Source: Candidatus Avacholeplasma faecigallinarum (lineage in GTDB: Bacteria; Bacillota_I; Bacilli_A; Acholeplasmatales; Anaeroplasmataceae). Taken from it: DNA of 6,789 bases. Positions 1 to 6,775 of this stretch are shown piece by piece. How positions within the stretch are numbered: the stretch's first letter is position 1; each line of letters starts with the position of its first letter. Below the pieces are notes generated by a model. It worked only from the letters and a program-made list of their open reading frames with translations. It ran no database searches and was not told the origin of the DNA. Both the position numbers and the translations under genes were made by a program. The stretch lies in assembly GCA_018715825.1 (NCBI GenBank), contig DVKU01000184.1, forward strand, positions 1 to 6,789, written 5' to 3'.

Positions 1-784
1 TATAGGTAATTTAAATGATATGACATTTAGAGCTGTAGAAGTTTTAAAGTCTGTTGATAAAGTGTATGCAGAGGATACTAGAAATTCTATTCATTTATTA
101 AATCATTTTTCTATTAATACAAAATTAGAAAGCTATCATGAATTTAATCAAGATATTAAAACTGATGTAATTGTAAATGAATTAAAAAATGGAATGAATA
201 TAGCTATTATCTCTGATGCTGGATTGCCAGTTATTTCTGATCCGGGATATAAAATAGTTAAGGCTTGTATTGAAAACGACATTGCTGTTAGTACTATACC
301 AGGTCCTTCGGCAGGAATTAGTGCTTTAATTGCTTCTGGTATGGTGCCAATGCCATATATGTTTTACGGCTTTCTAGATAGTAAAAAAGCAAAGAGAATA
401 ACAGAACTTAATAGTTTAAAATATTTTGAGCATACAATAATTTTTTATGAGGCTCCTCATCGTATTTTTGAGTGTTTAGAGGATATGTTAGAGGTTTTTG
501 GTGATCGTAATATTTGTATTGCTAGAGAACTAACCAAAACCTATGAGGAGTATATACGTTTAAGTATAAGCCAAGCCCTATGCTTAGAGCCGTTAAAGGG
601 TGAAATAGTTTTGATTGTAGAAGGCTATAATGAACAGAAAGAGGAAGTTAATCCCTATAAGAAGATTGATGAACTCATATCCTTAGGATATAAACCTAAT
701 GAGGCAATTAAAGAGGTTAGCAGGCTTTGTAAGATTAATAGACAGGAATTATATAAAAATTATATAGATTATAAAAAAGGTTAG
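1..784 (+). CDS. rsmI: 16S rRNA (cytidine-1402-2'-O)-methyltransferase RsmI, 5'-truncated by the window edge
   Basis: RsmI uses S-adenosylmethionine to methylate the ribose 2'-OH of 16S rRNA C1402 in the decoding centre; it acts in the cytoplasm on the 30S subunit. The frame is open to the left edge: codons from base 2 read IGNLND directly before the ATG at 20, matching the family's N-terminal PIGNL-D-T-RA signature, so that ATG is internal and probably 10-25 residues are missing. Counting from that Met, I see AEDTR (17-21), SDAGLP-ISDPG (65-76), the PGPSA loop (94-98), FYGFL (115-119), FYEAPHR (142-148) and RELTKTYEE (169-177), in the order expected of this tetrapyrrole-methylase-fold family. 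The C-terminal tail (about 213-254) looks like the small helical domain common in RsmI. The TAG stop lies 10 nt before the next start, suggesting an operon. The upstream neighbours are not visible. Family assignment is very secure. Confidence 0.96.
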   Translation, partial: IGNLNDMTFRAVEVLKSVDKVYAEDTRNSIHLLNHFSINTKLESYHEFNQDIKTDVIVNELKNGMNIAIISDAGLPVISDPGYKIVKACIENDIAVSTIPGPSAGISALIASGMVPMPYMFYGFLDSKKAKRITELNSLKYFEHTIIFYEAPHRIFECLEDMLEVFGDRNICIARELTKTYEEYIRLSISQALCLEPLKGEIVLIVEGYNEQKEEVNPYKKIDELISLGYKPNEAIKEVSRLCKINRQELYKNYIDYKKG

Positions 785-788
785 GGTG
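783..788 (+). promoter_or_regulatory. Ribosome binding site supporting ATG 795 over GTG 786
   Basis: AGGGTG overlaps the end of the rsmI stop codon and lies 6 nt before the ATG at 795. The frame could also start at the GTG at 786, with the weaker AAGG at 777-780 before it. ATG with the closer purine-rich site is preferred; the choice changes the protein by only three residues (MLT). Confidence 0.5.
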
Positions 789-794
789 TTAACT

Positions 795-1319
795 ATGGAT
801 TTTTGTTTAGAATATGAGTATCTTAATGATGAAAATCACATTTTTAAATCTATTTCCTATGAAGAATTAATAAATGATTTAAATAATTTTTCAACTGGTT
901 TATTTTTAATTGGTGGACCATGGTGTAAAAATTGTCAGGCTATCATAAGTGAATTAAATGAAATAGGTAAAAAGATGGGTCTATCAGAAATTTATGTTTA
1001 TGATCCTAGATTTATAAGTGTATTTAAGGAAATTGAAGATTTAAGGGATTGTAAAACCTTAGATTATAAGTTGAAATATTATCAGCTTGTAGAAAAAATA
1101 GGATTTAAATCTGATGAGTTGGTTGTAGATACCTTAATTCCTAGAATACATATTCCATTTATCTTTGGCTTGAAAAATGGAAGCTGTGTTGGTTATTATA
1201 TGAAGGAATATATTAAGGATAGTAATGGATTACATGTTGATGGTGAAACTACAGATCAAACCGTTGATTTTACTCTTCATATAACAGATTTAATTAATAA
1301 GATTTTGTCTCAAAAATAG
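795..1319 (+). CDS. Thioredoxin-fold protein with a WCKNC active site
   Basis: This 174-residue protein has no signal peptide or membrane helix, so it should be cytoplasmic. A hydrophobic strand (GLFLIGG, 35-41) leads into PWCKNC (42-47), the layout of a thioredoxin CxxC active site at the start of a helix (to about 61). Then come a second strand (EIYVYD, 65-70), a helical stretch (about 74-102), and IPRIHIPFIFGLKNG (115-129), where Pro121 is the likely cis-Pro and the following hydrophobic run with KNG matches the thioredoxin beta hairpin. The gap from Cys47 to Pro121 is about 74 residues against about 41 in E. coli thioredoxin, so there is an insertion of around 30 residues. A C-terminal helix (163-172) closes the fold. 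It is probably a dithiol-disulfide oxidoreductase or a thiol sensor; the substrate is unknown. It shares an apparent transcription unit with rsmI and ends in a strong terminator. The fold call is fairly sure, the function is not. A GTG start at 786 is possible. Confidence 0.75.
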   Translation: MDFCLEYEYLNDENHIFKSISYEELINDLNNFSTGLFLIGGPWCKNCQAIISELNEIGKKMGLSEIYVYDPRFISVFKEIEDLRDCKTLDYKLKYYQLVEKIGFKSDELVVDTLIPRIHIPFIFGLKNGSCVGYYMKEYIKDSNGLHVDGETTDQTVDFTLHITDLINKILSQK

Positions 1320-1342
1320 TAGGATTTTATCCTACTATTTTT
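1312..1342 (+). terminator. Intrinsic terminator of the rsmI-thioredoxin unit
   Basis: Perfect 14-bp inverted repeat: left arm 1312-1325, loop TTT 1326-1328, right arm 1329-1342 ending in five T. The left arm contains the last Lys codon and the TAG stop of the preceding gene. The A-run and T-run on the two sides would let it work on either strand. Confidence 0.88.
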
Positions 1343-1390
1343 ATAAATGAAAAAATATGTAAATATATACAAAAATTATGATTTGTTGTA

Positions 1391-1419
1391 TTGAAAAAAA
1401 CACAATGATTTGTTAAAAT
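1391..1419 (+). promoter_or_regulatory. Sigma-A-type promoter for guaB
   Basis: TTGAAA (1391-1396) as -35, a 17-nt spacer, and TAAAAT (1414-1419) as -10, with TG at 1411-1412 giving an extended -10. Transcription should begin near 1426, giving a leader of only about 23 nt that carries the GGAGG ribosome binding site (1438-1442). That leader is too short for a riboswitch, so any regulation would have to act at the promoter. Confidence 0.7.
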
Positions 1420-1448
1420 AATTCAAATAGGTATTTTGGAGGTTAAAT

Positions 1449-2951
1449 ATGGCATTTTATTATGATGAACCATCACATACATTTAGTGAGTATTTATTAG
1501 TACCTGGATATTCAGATGAAAATTGTATTCCTAGTAATGTTTCTTTAAAGACACCTTTAGTAAAGTTTAAAAAAGGTGAACAACCTGCAATCACTTTGAA
1601 TACACCCTTAATTTCAGCAATTATGCAATCTGTATCAAATGATACTATGGCTGTAGCACTTGCTAGAGAGGGAGGAGTTTCATTTATTTATGGATCTCAA
1701 TCAATTGAAAGCCAGGCTGAAATGGTTAGAAAGGTTAAGTCCTATAAGGCAGGATTTGTTACTTCAGATTCAAATATTCGTCCAGATCAAACTTTAAAGG
1801 ATATTTTAGAGCTTAAAGAAAAAAATGGTCATTCTACAGTAGCTGTTACTGAGGATGGAACACCTAATTCTAAGCTTTTGGGTATCGTAAGTAGTAGAGA
1901 TTATCGTGTAAGCAGAATGGAGCTTACTGAAAAGGTTGAAACCTTTATGACACCTTTAGAAAAGCTTGTTACTGCCCCTGAAGGAACTACTTTAAAGGAA
2001 GCTAATGATATTATTTGGGAGCATAAGCTAAATTCATTACCAATTATTGATAAAAATGGTTGCTTAGTAGCATTTGTATTTAGAAAAGACTATTCATCCC
2101 ATAAAGAAAATCCTTTAGAATTATTAGATTCTAATAAAAGATATATTGTTGGTGCTGGTGTTAACACTAGAGATTACGAACAAAGAATCCCAGCTTTAGT
2201 TGAGGCTGGTGCTGATGTTTTATGTATAGATTCTTCAGAAGGCTTTACAGCTTGGCAAAAGCATGTAATAGATTTCGTTCGTAAAACTTATAAGGATAAG
2301 GTTAAAATTGGTGCCGGTAATGTAGTTGACAAGGATGGTTTTAGATTCTTAGCAGAATGTGGAGCTGACTTCGTTAAGGTTGGTATTGGTGGCGGATCTA
2401 TTTGTATTACTCGTGAGACTAAAGGAATTGGTCGTGGTCAAGCTACCGCCGTTATTGAGGTTGCCAAGGCTAGAGATGAGTATTATAAGGAAACAGGTAT
2501 TTATGTTCCAATTTGTTCAGATGGTGGAATAGTTCATGATTATCATATTACCTTAGCTCTTGCTATGGGTTGTGATTTTTGTATGCTAGGAAGATATTTT
2601 GCTAGATTTGATGAAAGCCCTACAAATAAGGTTTTAATAAATGGTAATTACATGAAGGAATATTGGGGTGAAGGCTCAGCTAGAGCTAGAAACTGGCAAA
2701 GATATGATATGGGAGGAGCTCAAAAGCTTTCATTTGTTGAAGGTGTAGACTCTTATGTTCCTTATGCTGGATCACTTCATGATAATATGGCTATTACTCT
2801 AAGTAAGATTCGTTCAACTATGTGTAATTGTGGAGCTTTAACAATTCCTGAACTTCAGCAGAAGGCTAGACTTACATTAGTAAGCAGTGTTTCAATAGTT
2901 GAGGGTGGAGCTCACGATGTAGTTGTAAAAGATAATAACAATCATAATTAA
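1449..2951 (+). CDS. guaB: Inosine-5'-monophosphate dehydrogenase
   Basis: The enzyme oxidises IMP to XMP with NAD+, the committed step of guanine nucleotide synthesis, as a cytoplasmic tetramer. The 500 residues are full length. The catalytic barrel is interrupted by a CBS-pair region at about 101-220 (for example [26 protein letters not shown]). Visible catalytic parts are Asp261 in the DSSEGF loop, the GGGSIC loop with the nucleophile Cys319, Arg322, and the mobile flap with Arg418-Tyr419 in NWQRYD. SDGGI (357-361) is the phosphate-binding region. The catalytic loop reads [14 protein letters not shown] instead of the ICTTR--GVG type common in bacterial and animal enzymes. That form, and the residue numbering, agree with the Tritrichomonas foetus enzyme as I remember it. 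The start follows GGAGG (1438-1442) with 6 nt spacing, and the gene has its own promoter. A terminator-like hairpin follows. Purine genes that often sit nearby, such as guaA, are not in view. Confidence 0.98.
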   Translation: MAFYYDEPSHTFSEYLLVPGYSDENCIPSNVSLKTPLVKFKKGEQPAITLNTPLISAIMQSVSNDTMAVALAREGGVSFIYGSQSIESQAEMVRKVKSYKAGFVTSDSNIRPDQTLKDILELKEKNGHSTVAVTEDGTPNSKLLGIVSSRDYRVSRMELTEKVETFMTPLEKLVTAPEGTTLKEANDIIWEHKLNSLPIIDKNGCLVAFVFRKDYSSHKENPLELLDSNKRYIVGAGVNTRDYEQRIPALVEAGADVLCIDSSEGFTAWQKHVIDFVRKTYKDKVKIGAGNVVDKDGFRFLAECGADFVKVGIGGGSICITRETKGIGRGQATAVIEVAKARDEYYKETGIYVPICSDGGIVHDYHITLALAMGCDFCMLGRYFARFDESPTNKVLINGNYMKEYWGEGSARARNWQRYDMGGAQKLSFVEGVDSYVPYAGSLHDNMAITLSKIRSTMCNCGALTIPELQQKARLTLVSSVSIVEGGAHDVVVKDNNNHN

Positions 2952-2957
2952 TATATT

Positions 2958-2983
2958 ATGTGGCTTAAAATAGCCACATTTTT
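2958..2983 (+). terminator. Hairpin terminator or attenuator after guaB
   Basis: An 8-bp perfect stem (2958-2965 with 2972-2979), a 6-nt loop, and a T-run at 2979-2983. It looks like an intrinsic terminator of moderate strength. The GAGGTG ribosome binding site of the next gene begins only 5 nt later (2988), so the next gene probably depends on readthrough or on a promoter overlapping this hairpin. Confidence 0.75.
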
Positions 2984-2997
2984 AATTGAGGTGAATT

Positions 2998-4728
2998 ATG
3001 TTTAAAAAATTTATAAGCTATTATAAGCCGTATAAGGGAATGTTTATATTAGATATGCTTGCTTCATTATTAATTTCTATAATAGGCATGGGATATCCAA
3101 TTTTAACAAATACAGTTTTAAATAAAATTGTTCCTAATGAAGATTTTGTTTTAGATGAAAAACTTAAATTTATTATAATTTTTGGTCTTTGTCTATTGGC
3201 TTGCTATATCATTAGAATGTTATTACGCTATTTTGTCCAATTTTATGGCCATGTTATTGGTGTAAAGATGCAAGCGGATATGCGAAGGGATATGTTTACA
3301 AAGCTTCAAAAGCTTCCTTTTTCATATTATGATGAACATGAAACAGGTAAGATTATGTCTAGAATGACTAACGATTTAATGGAGGTTTCTGAGCTTGCTC
3401 ATCATGGACCGGAAAATTTATTTATTTGTGGTATCACTGTAATATTATCATTTGCATATTTACTTTCTATAAATTGGATTTTTACTTTGGTTATTTTTGC
3501 TTGTGTACCTTTTTTAGTTATAATTACTTTGGCAATGAGAAAGAAAATGAATAAGGCATTCTTAGAAACTCGTAAATCAGTTGCTCAAATAAATGCTTCT
3601 TTAGAATCATCTATTACGGGAATAAGAGTTACTAAGGCTTTTACTAATGAACAAAAGGAATTAGAAAAGTTTGAAGTAGGTAATGAAAATTACGTCAAAT
3701 CTAGAAGTGTTGCCTATAAATCTATGGGACAGTTTTTTTCCTCAACTACTTTTATAACTGACTTATTTAATGTTGTTATTTTAGTAGTAGGCGGTATATT
3801 AGTTATTTTTAATGAAATGGAAATGGCTAGCTACGTAACCTTTGTAGTATCAATTAATTTATTTATTACACCTCTTACGACATTAATTAATTTCGTTGAA
3901 CAATATCAAAATGGTGTTACCGGTTTTAAAAGATTCTTAGAAATAATGGATGCTACTGAGGAGGTAGAGGATAAGGATGCCATTTATGTTGAAAAATTAA
4001 GGGGCAATATTGAATTTAAAAATGTTTCCTTTGAATATGAAACAACAAAGGGTGTTTTAAATGATGTTTCCTTTAAAATTGCTGAAGGTAAGACGGTTGC
4101 TTTAGTAGGTCCATCAGGTGGCGGTAAAACTACTATTTGTCATCTAATTCCTAATTTTTACAAGGTTTCGGCTGGCAATATTTATATTGATGGCTACGAT
4201 ATTAATAAATTATCATTTAGAAGCTTAAGAGGTAATATAGGCATAGTTCAGCAAGATGTATTTTTATTTAATGGCAGTATCAAAGAAAATATTTTGTATG
4301 GTAAAGAAAATGCTACTGATGAAGAGATTTTTGAGGCTTGTAAAAGAGCTAATATTCATGACTATATTCTAAGCTTAGAGAATGGCTATGATACGCAAAT
4401 TGGTGAACGTGGTGTCAAATTATCAGGTGGTCAAAAACAAAGGCTATCTATTGCTAGAGTTTTTTTAAAAAACCCTTCAATTTTAATCCTAGATGAAGCA
4501 ACAAGTGCTTTAGATAATGCCACCGAGGTGTTAATTCAAAAATCATTAGATGAATTAAGTAAGGGAAGAACTACAATTGTTGTTGCTCATAGACTATCAA
4601 CAATTAAAAATGCTGATATTATCTTTGTGGTTGAAAATGGTAAAATTTGTGAATCTGGAAATCATGAACAACTGCTAAAATTAAATGGAAGATACAAGTT
4701 ATTATATGATGCTCAATTTAACCGTTAA
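2998..4728 (+). CDS. ABC exporter, fused membrane and ATP-binding domains (half-transporter)
   Basis: A 576-residue half-transporter of the multidrug/lipid exporter type. The membrane domain (about 1-320) has six likely helices near 14-35, 58-80, 138-158, 160-180, 250-272 and 279-300, plus the conserved cytoplasmic stretch GKIMSRMTND (117-126). The ATPase domain (about 335-576) has every expected motif: A-loop Tyr347, Walker A GPSGGGKTT (371-379), Q-loop Gln419, signature LSGGQ (475-479), Walker B ILILDE (495-500) with catalytic Glu500, D-loop SALD (503-506) and switch His531. It should therefore be ATPase-competent. No second half-transporter lies beside it, so a homodimer is the simplest assembly. 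The substrate cannot be read from sequence; drugs, lipids and peptides are all possible. GAGGTG (2988-2993) precedes the ATG. There is no strong terminator before the next gene, only an AT-rich 70-nt gap. Confidence 0.95.
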   Translation: MFKKFISYYKPYKGMFILDMLASLLISIIGMGYPILTNTVLNKIVPNEDFVLDEKLKFIIIFGLCLLACYIIRMLLRYFVQFYGHVIGVKMQADMRRDMFTKLQKLPFSYYDEHETGKIMSRMTNDLMEVSELAHHGPENLFICGITVILSFAYLLSINWIFTLVIFACVPFLVIITLAMRKKMNKAFLETRKSVAQINASLESSITGIRVTKAFTNEQKELEKFEVGNENYVKSRSVAYKSMGQFFSSTTFITDLFNVVILVVGGILVIFNEMEMASYVTFVVSINLFITPLTTLINFVEQYQNGVTGFKRFLEIMDATEEVEDKDAIYVEKLRGNIEFKNVSFEYETTKGVLNDVSFKIAEGKTVALVGPSGGGKTTICHLIPNFYKVSAGNIYIDGYDINKLSFRSLRGNIGIVQQDVFLFNGSIKENILYGKENATDEEIFEACKRANIHDYILSLENGYDTQIGERGVKLSGGQKQRLSIARVFLKNPSILILDEATSALDNATEVLIQKSLDELSKGRTTIVVAHRLSTIKNADIIFVVENGKICESGNHEQLLKLNGRYKLLYDAQFNR

Positions 4729-4746
4729 AAGAAATAAAATAATATC

Positions 4747-4775
4747 TTTAATTAATAAATTTTTTATTATATAAT
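4747..4775 (+). promoter_or_regulatory. Possible promoter for the membrane-protein gene
   Basis: A consensus -10 TATAAT lies at 4770-4775. The best -35 at 17-nt spacing is TTTAAT (4747-4752), which is poor. The gap is almost all A/T, so a chance match is likely enough that this stays tentative. A start near 4782 would leave a leader of under 20 nt carrying the AGGGAGG site at 4787-4793. Confidence 0.35.
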
Positions 4776-4798
4776 ATCATTGTATTAGGGAGGATAAA

Positions 4799-5452
4799 AT
4801 GAAAAAAATAGTTAATAAATTATTACATCCAACTAAAACTAAATGGTTTTGGGGATATATTGTATTAGGTGTTATTGCCTTAATCTTAGCAGTGATGCTT
4901 ATGCCTGTTTGGGATAAAACTCCAGATTGGGTTTTTTGGAAATCATGGGGAATGCAAATAGTTAATATCATTATTTGTATTTGTATTGTTTTATACCTAT
5001 TATTATTCTTGTTAAAGAAGGTTAGAAGCAGATCTAATGGCGTTATTAAGGTTTTAACAATCATTGAATTTGTAGTCTTAGCTCTTATTGCCTTAGGCTG
5101 TATTTTACAACAATTTAAGGTTATTAATGTCGGCGGTGCTTGTGCCATTTTAGGTCTTGCCTTATGGTGCAGAGGTTGTGTAGAAATTTTTAGAGCCTAT
5201 TATCATCAAAAGGGAAATAATGATAGATATCCTGTTTGGTGGTTAGTTGTTGCGCTTGTATTGGTAACATTAGGTACATATTTATTTGCCAAACCTTTAT
5301 TCTCTGATGTTACAGTATTGTGGATATTTGTAATATTAATTATCTTAGTTGCTTTATTATTGATAGTTGATGGTATTTTGGCAAAACCTAAAGGAAGTAA
5401 GCAAACAAAAACAAAATCAAATAAAGAAAATAAAAGTCAAGATACAAAATAA
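4799..5452 (+). CDS. Six-helix membrane protein, possibly HdeD/DUF308-like
   Basis: I do not firmly recognise this 217-residue protein. It has a short basic N-terminus (1-15), then six likely membrane helices near 17-36, 51-72, 82-104, 109-131, 146-164 and 171-193, and a Lys-rich hydrophilic tail (196-217) likely to be cytoplasmic. The helices seem to form three hairpin pairs. The second and third pairs resemble the HdeD/DUF308 pattern, in which a helix, a short loop and a second helix end in a G--EI--A-type motif: RGCVEIFRAYY (125-135) and the related VDGILAKPK (190-198). Tryptophan is unusually common (10 residues, five of them between 38 and 50 and at 147-148). Start choice is clear: AGGGAGG (4787-4793) with 5-nt spacing. 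The gene lies between an ABC exporter and a strong hairpin. HdeD proteins are linked to acid stress in enterobacteria, but no such role can be claimed here. Confidence 0.7.
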   Translation: MKKIVNKLLHPTKTKWFWGYIVLGVIALILAVMLMPVWDKTPDWVFWKSWGMQIVNIIICICIVLYLLLFLLKKVRSRSNGVIKVLTIIEFVVLALIALGCILQQFKVINVGGACAILGLALWCRGCVEIFRAYYHQKGNNDRYPVWWLVVALVLVTLGTYLFAKPLFSDVTVLWIFVILIILVALLLIVDGILAKPKGSKQTKTKSNKENKSQDTK

Positions 5453-5455
5453 TTA

Positions 5456-5486
5456 AAATTAGCACCTAATTGGTGCTAATTTCTTT
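5456..5486 (+). terminator. Intrinsic terminator after the membrane-protein gene
   Basis: A perfect 11-bp stem (5456-5466 with 5472-5482) with a 5-nt loop, including a GCACC/GGTGC core, followed by the T-rich tail TTTCTTT (5480-5486). It begins 4 nt after the TAA stop. The AAGGAGG site of the next gene starts at 5493, leaving 6 nt between them. Confidence 0.85.
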
Positions 5487-5504
5487 ATACATAAGGAGGT
5501 ATTT

Positions 5505-6674
5505 ATGCTAAAGGTAATTTTAAATCCTAATGAAGAAAAGGAAAAATTAGATGGTTTTTCATGGGTCTATAATAATGAAGTAAATTCCTTTGAAGGTGAA
5601 ATTAAAAATGGAGAAATATGCGAGGTATTATCCTATGATAAGAAATTCATAGGCTATGGCTTTTTAAATACTTCATCTAAAATAATGGTTAGATTTTTAT
5701 CTTTAAATAAGGATGAAAAAATAGATAAGGATTTTTTTAAAAAAAGAATGCTACAGGCAATTGAACATCGTAAAAATTTAAATTTTTATGATTGTTGCCG
5801 ACTAATTTTTGCTGAGGCTGATTATTTACCAGGATTGATAGTTGACAAATATGGTGACTATCTTTCTGTTCAATTTTTATGCCTAGGAATGGAAAAAATT
5901 AAAAAAATGATAGTTGATTTACTGATAGAATTAGTTAAACCATTAGGCATATATGAACGTAGTGACTCACCTGTTAGGTATAAGGAAGGCTTAGAGGAGA
6001 TTAAAGGTTTTTTATACAATACCTTTGATCCAAGAGTTTTAGTATGTGAAAATGGAATTAAATTTATTGTTGATATTGAAAATGGCCAAAAAACTGGTTA
6101 CTTTTTAGACCAAAAGCTTAATCGTGATATATTGAAATATTATGTTAATGGTAAGGATGTATTAGATTGCTTTTCTAATGTTGGTGGCTTTGCCCTTCAT
6201 GCTTGTAAATATAATGCTAAAAGTGTAGTAGCTACAGATATTTCTCAAAGAGCTTGTGATGATATATTGGTTAATGCTAAATTGAATAATTATAACCAAC
6301 TAGAAGTAAAATGTGTTGATGTATTTGATTACTTACGTAGTGAAGAGGTTAAAAATAGGTTTGATGTTATCATATTAGATCCTCCTGCTTTTACCAAGGA
6401 TAAGACTACAGTAAAAAAAGCCTATAAAGGCTATAAAGAGATTAATTTACAAGCCATCAAAAATATAAAATCTGGTGGATATTTATTAACATTTAGCTGC
6501 AGTCAACATATGACGCCAGAGCTTTTTATGACTATGCTAAAAGAGGCTAGCATCGATAGTAAAAGAAGAGTTCAATTTCTTGATTTTAGAATTCAATCCC
6601 CTGACCACCCAGCCTTACTGCAATCATCAGAACAGCTATATTTAAAATGTATGATTTTAAGAATTTTAGATTAA
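5505..6674 (+). CDS. RlmI-family class I SAM-dependent rRNA (cytosine-C5) methyltransferase
   Basis: A 389-residue full-length member of the PUA-plus-methyltransferase family that includes E. coli RlmI, which makes m5C1962 in 23S rRNA. An N-terminal PUA-like RNA-binding domain (about 1-75) is followed by a middle domain with EADYLPGLIVDKYGD (104-118) and the family hallmark GQKTGYFLDQ (194-203). The Rossmann-type catalytic domain (about 205-389) has the SAM loop VLDCFSNVGGFALHA (219-233), acidic Asp245 after the next strand, motif IV DPPAF (292-296), and SCS (331-333), where Cys332 is the expected nucleophile for C5 methylation. All key residues are present, so it should be active; the exact rRNA position is inferred from the family, and no gene symbol is given for that reason. 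AAGGAGG (5493-5499), 5 nt before the ATG, is the strongest ribosome binding site in the window. It is the second rRNA methyltransferase here, but not in one operon with rsmI. Confidence 0.93.
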   Translation: MLKVILNPNEEKEKLDGFSWVYNNEVNSFEGEIKNGEICEVLSYDKKFIGYGFLNTSSKIMVRFLSLNKDEKIDKDFFKKRMLQAIEHRKNLNFYDCCRLIFAEADYLPGLIVDKYGDYLSVQFLCLGMEKIKKMIVDLLIELVKPLGIYERSDSPVRYKEGLEEIKGFLYNTFDPRVLVCENGIKFIVDIENGQKTGYFLDQKLNRDILKYYVNGKDVLDCFSNVGGFALHACKYNAKSVVATDISQRACDDILVNAKLNNYNQLEVKCVDVFDYLRSEEVKNRFDVIILDPPAFTKDKTTVKKAYKGYKEINLQAIKNIKSGGYLLTFSCSQHMTPELFMTMLKEASIDSKRRVQFLDFRIQSPDHPALLQSSEQLYLKCMILRILD

Positions 6675-6687
6675 ATTAATTATAATT

Positions 6688-6775
6688 AAAAAACCACCAT
6701 GGAAGGTACTATTGGTTAAATTAGTGAATTATACTAAAATAACTTATAATTTTTCCTATACTGGTGGTTTTTTTT
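6688..6775 (+). terminator. Long structured inverted repeat acting as a probable bidirectional terminator
   Basis: Left arm 6688-6699 (six A then CCACCA) is perfectly complementary to 6762-6773 (TGGTGG then six T), and the T-run continues to 6775. The 62-nt interior can fold further: GGAA 6701-6704 with TTCC 6753-6756, GGTTA 6714-6718 with TAACT 6740-6744 (one G-U pair), and TTAGT 6721-6725 with ACTAA 6733-6737 around a 7-nt loop. The T-runs on both sides suit termination on either strand. It could instead be a small RNA or a short mobile repeat; termination is the safest reading. Confidence 0.65.

Noticed and set aside
1343..1448. Possible purine or guanine riboswitch before guaB
   Set aside because: No conserved purine-riboswitch core or paired arms are visible, and the predicted transcript leader is only about 23 nt.
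4753..4769. Hairpin of seven A/T pairs after the ABC exporter
   Set aside because: The stem has no G-C pairs and lies in nearly pure A/T sequence, where such repeats arise by chance; too weak to call a terminator.
4777..5148. 123-residue open frame on the minus strand
   Set aside because: It lies opposite the membrane-protein gene, has no ribosome binding site that I can see, and its composition is that of antisense to a hydrophobic coding frame. The + strand gene has a strong start site and coherent membrane helices.
6416..6442. Short direct repeat around CTATAAAG
   Set aside because: It encodes AYKGYKE inside the methyltransferase, a normal stretch of the family, and does not continue as an array.
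6697..6716. Resemblance of the GGAAGGTACTATTGG stretch to a T-box sequence
   Set aside because: The conserved T-box core is not matched, there is no specifier stem upstream (the preceding sequence is coding), and no amino-acid gene follows within the window.
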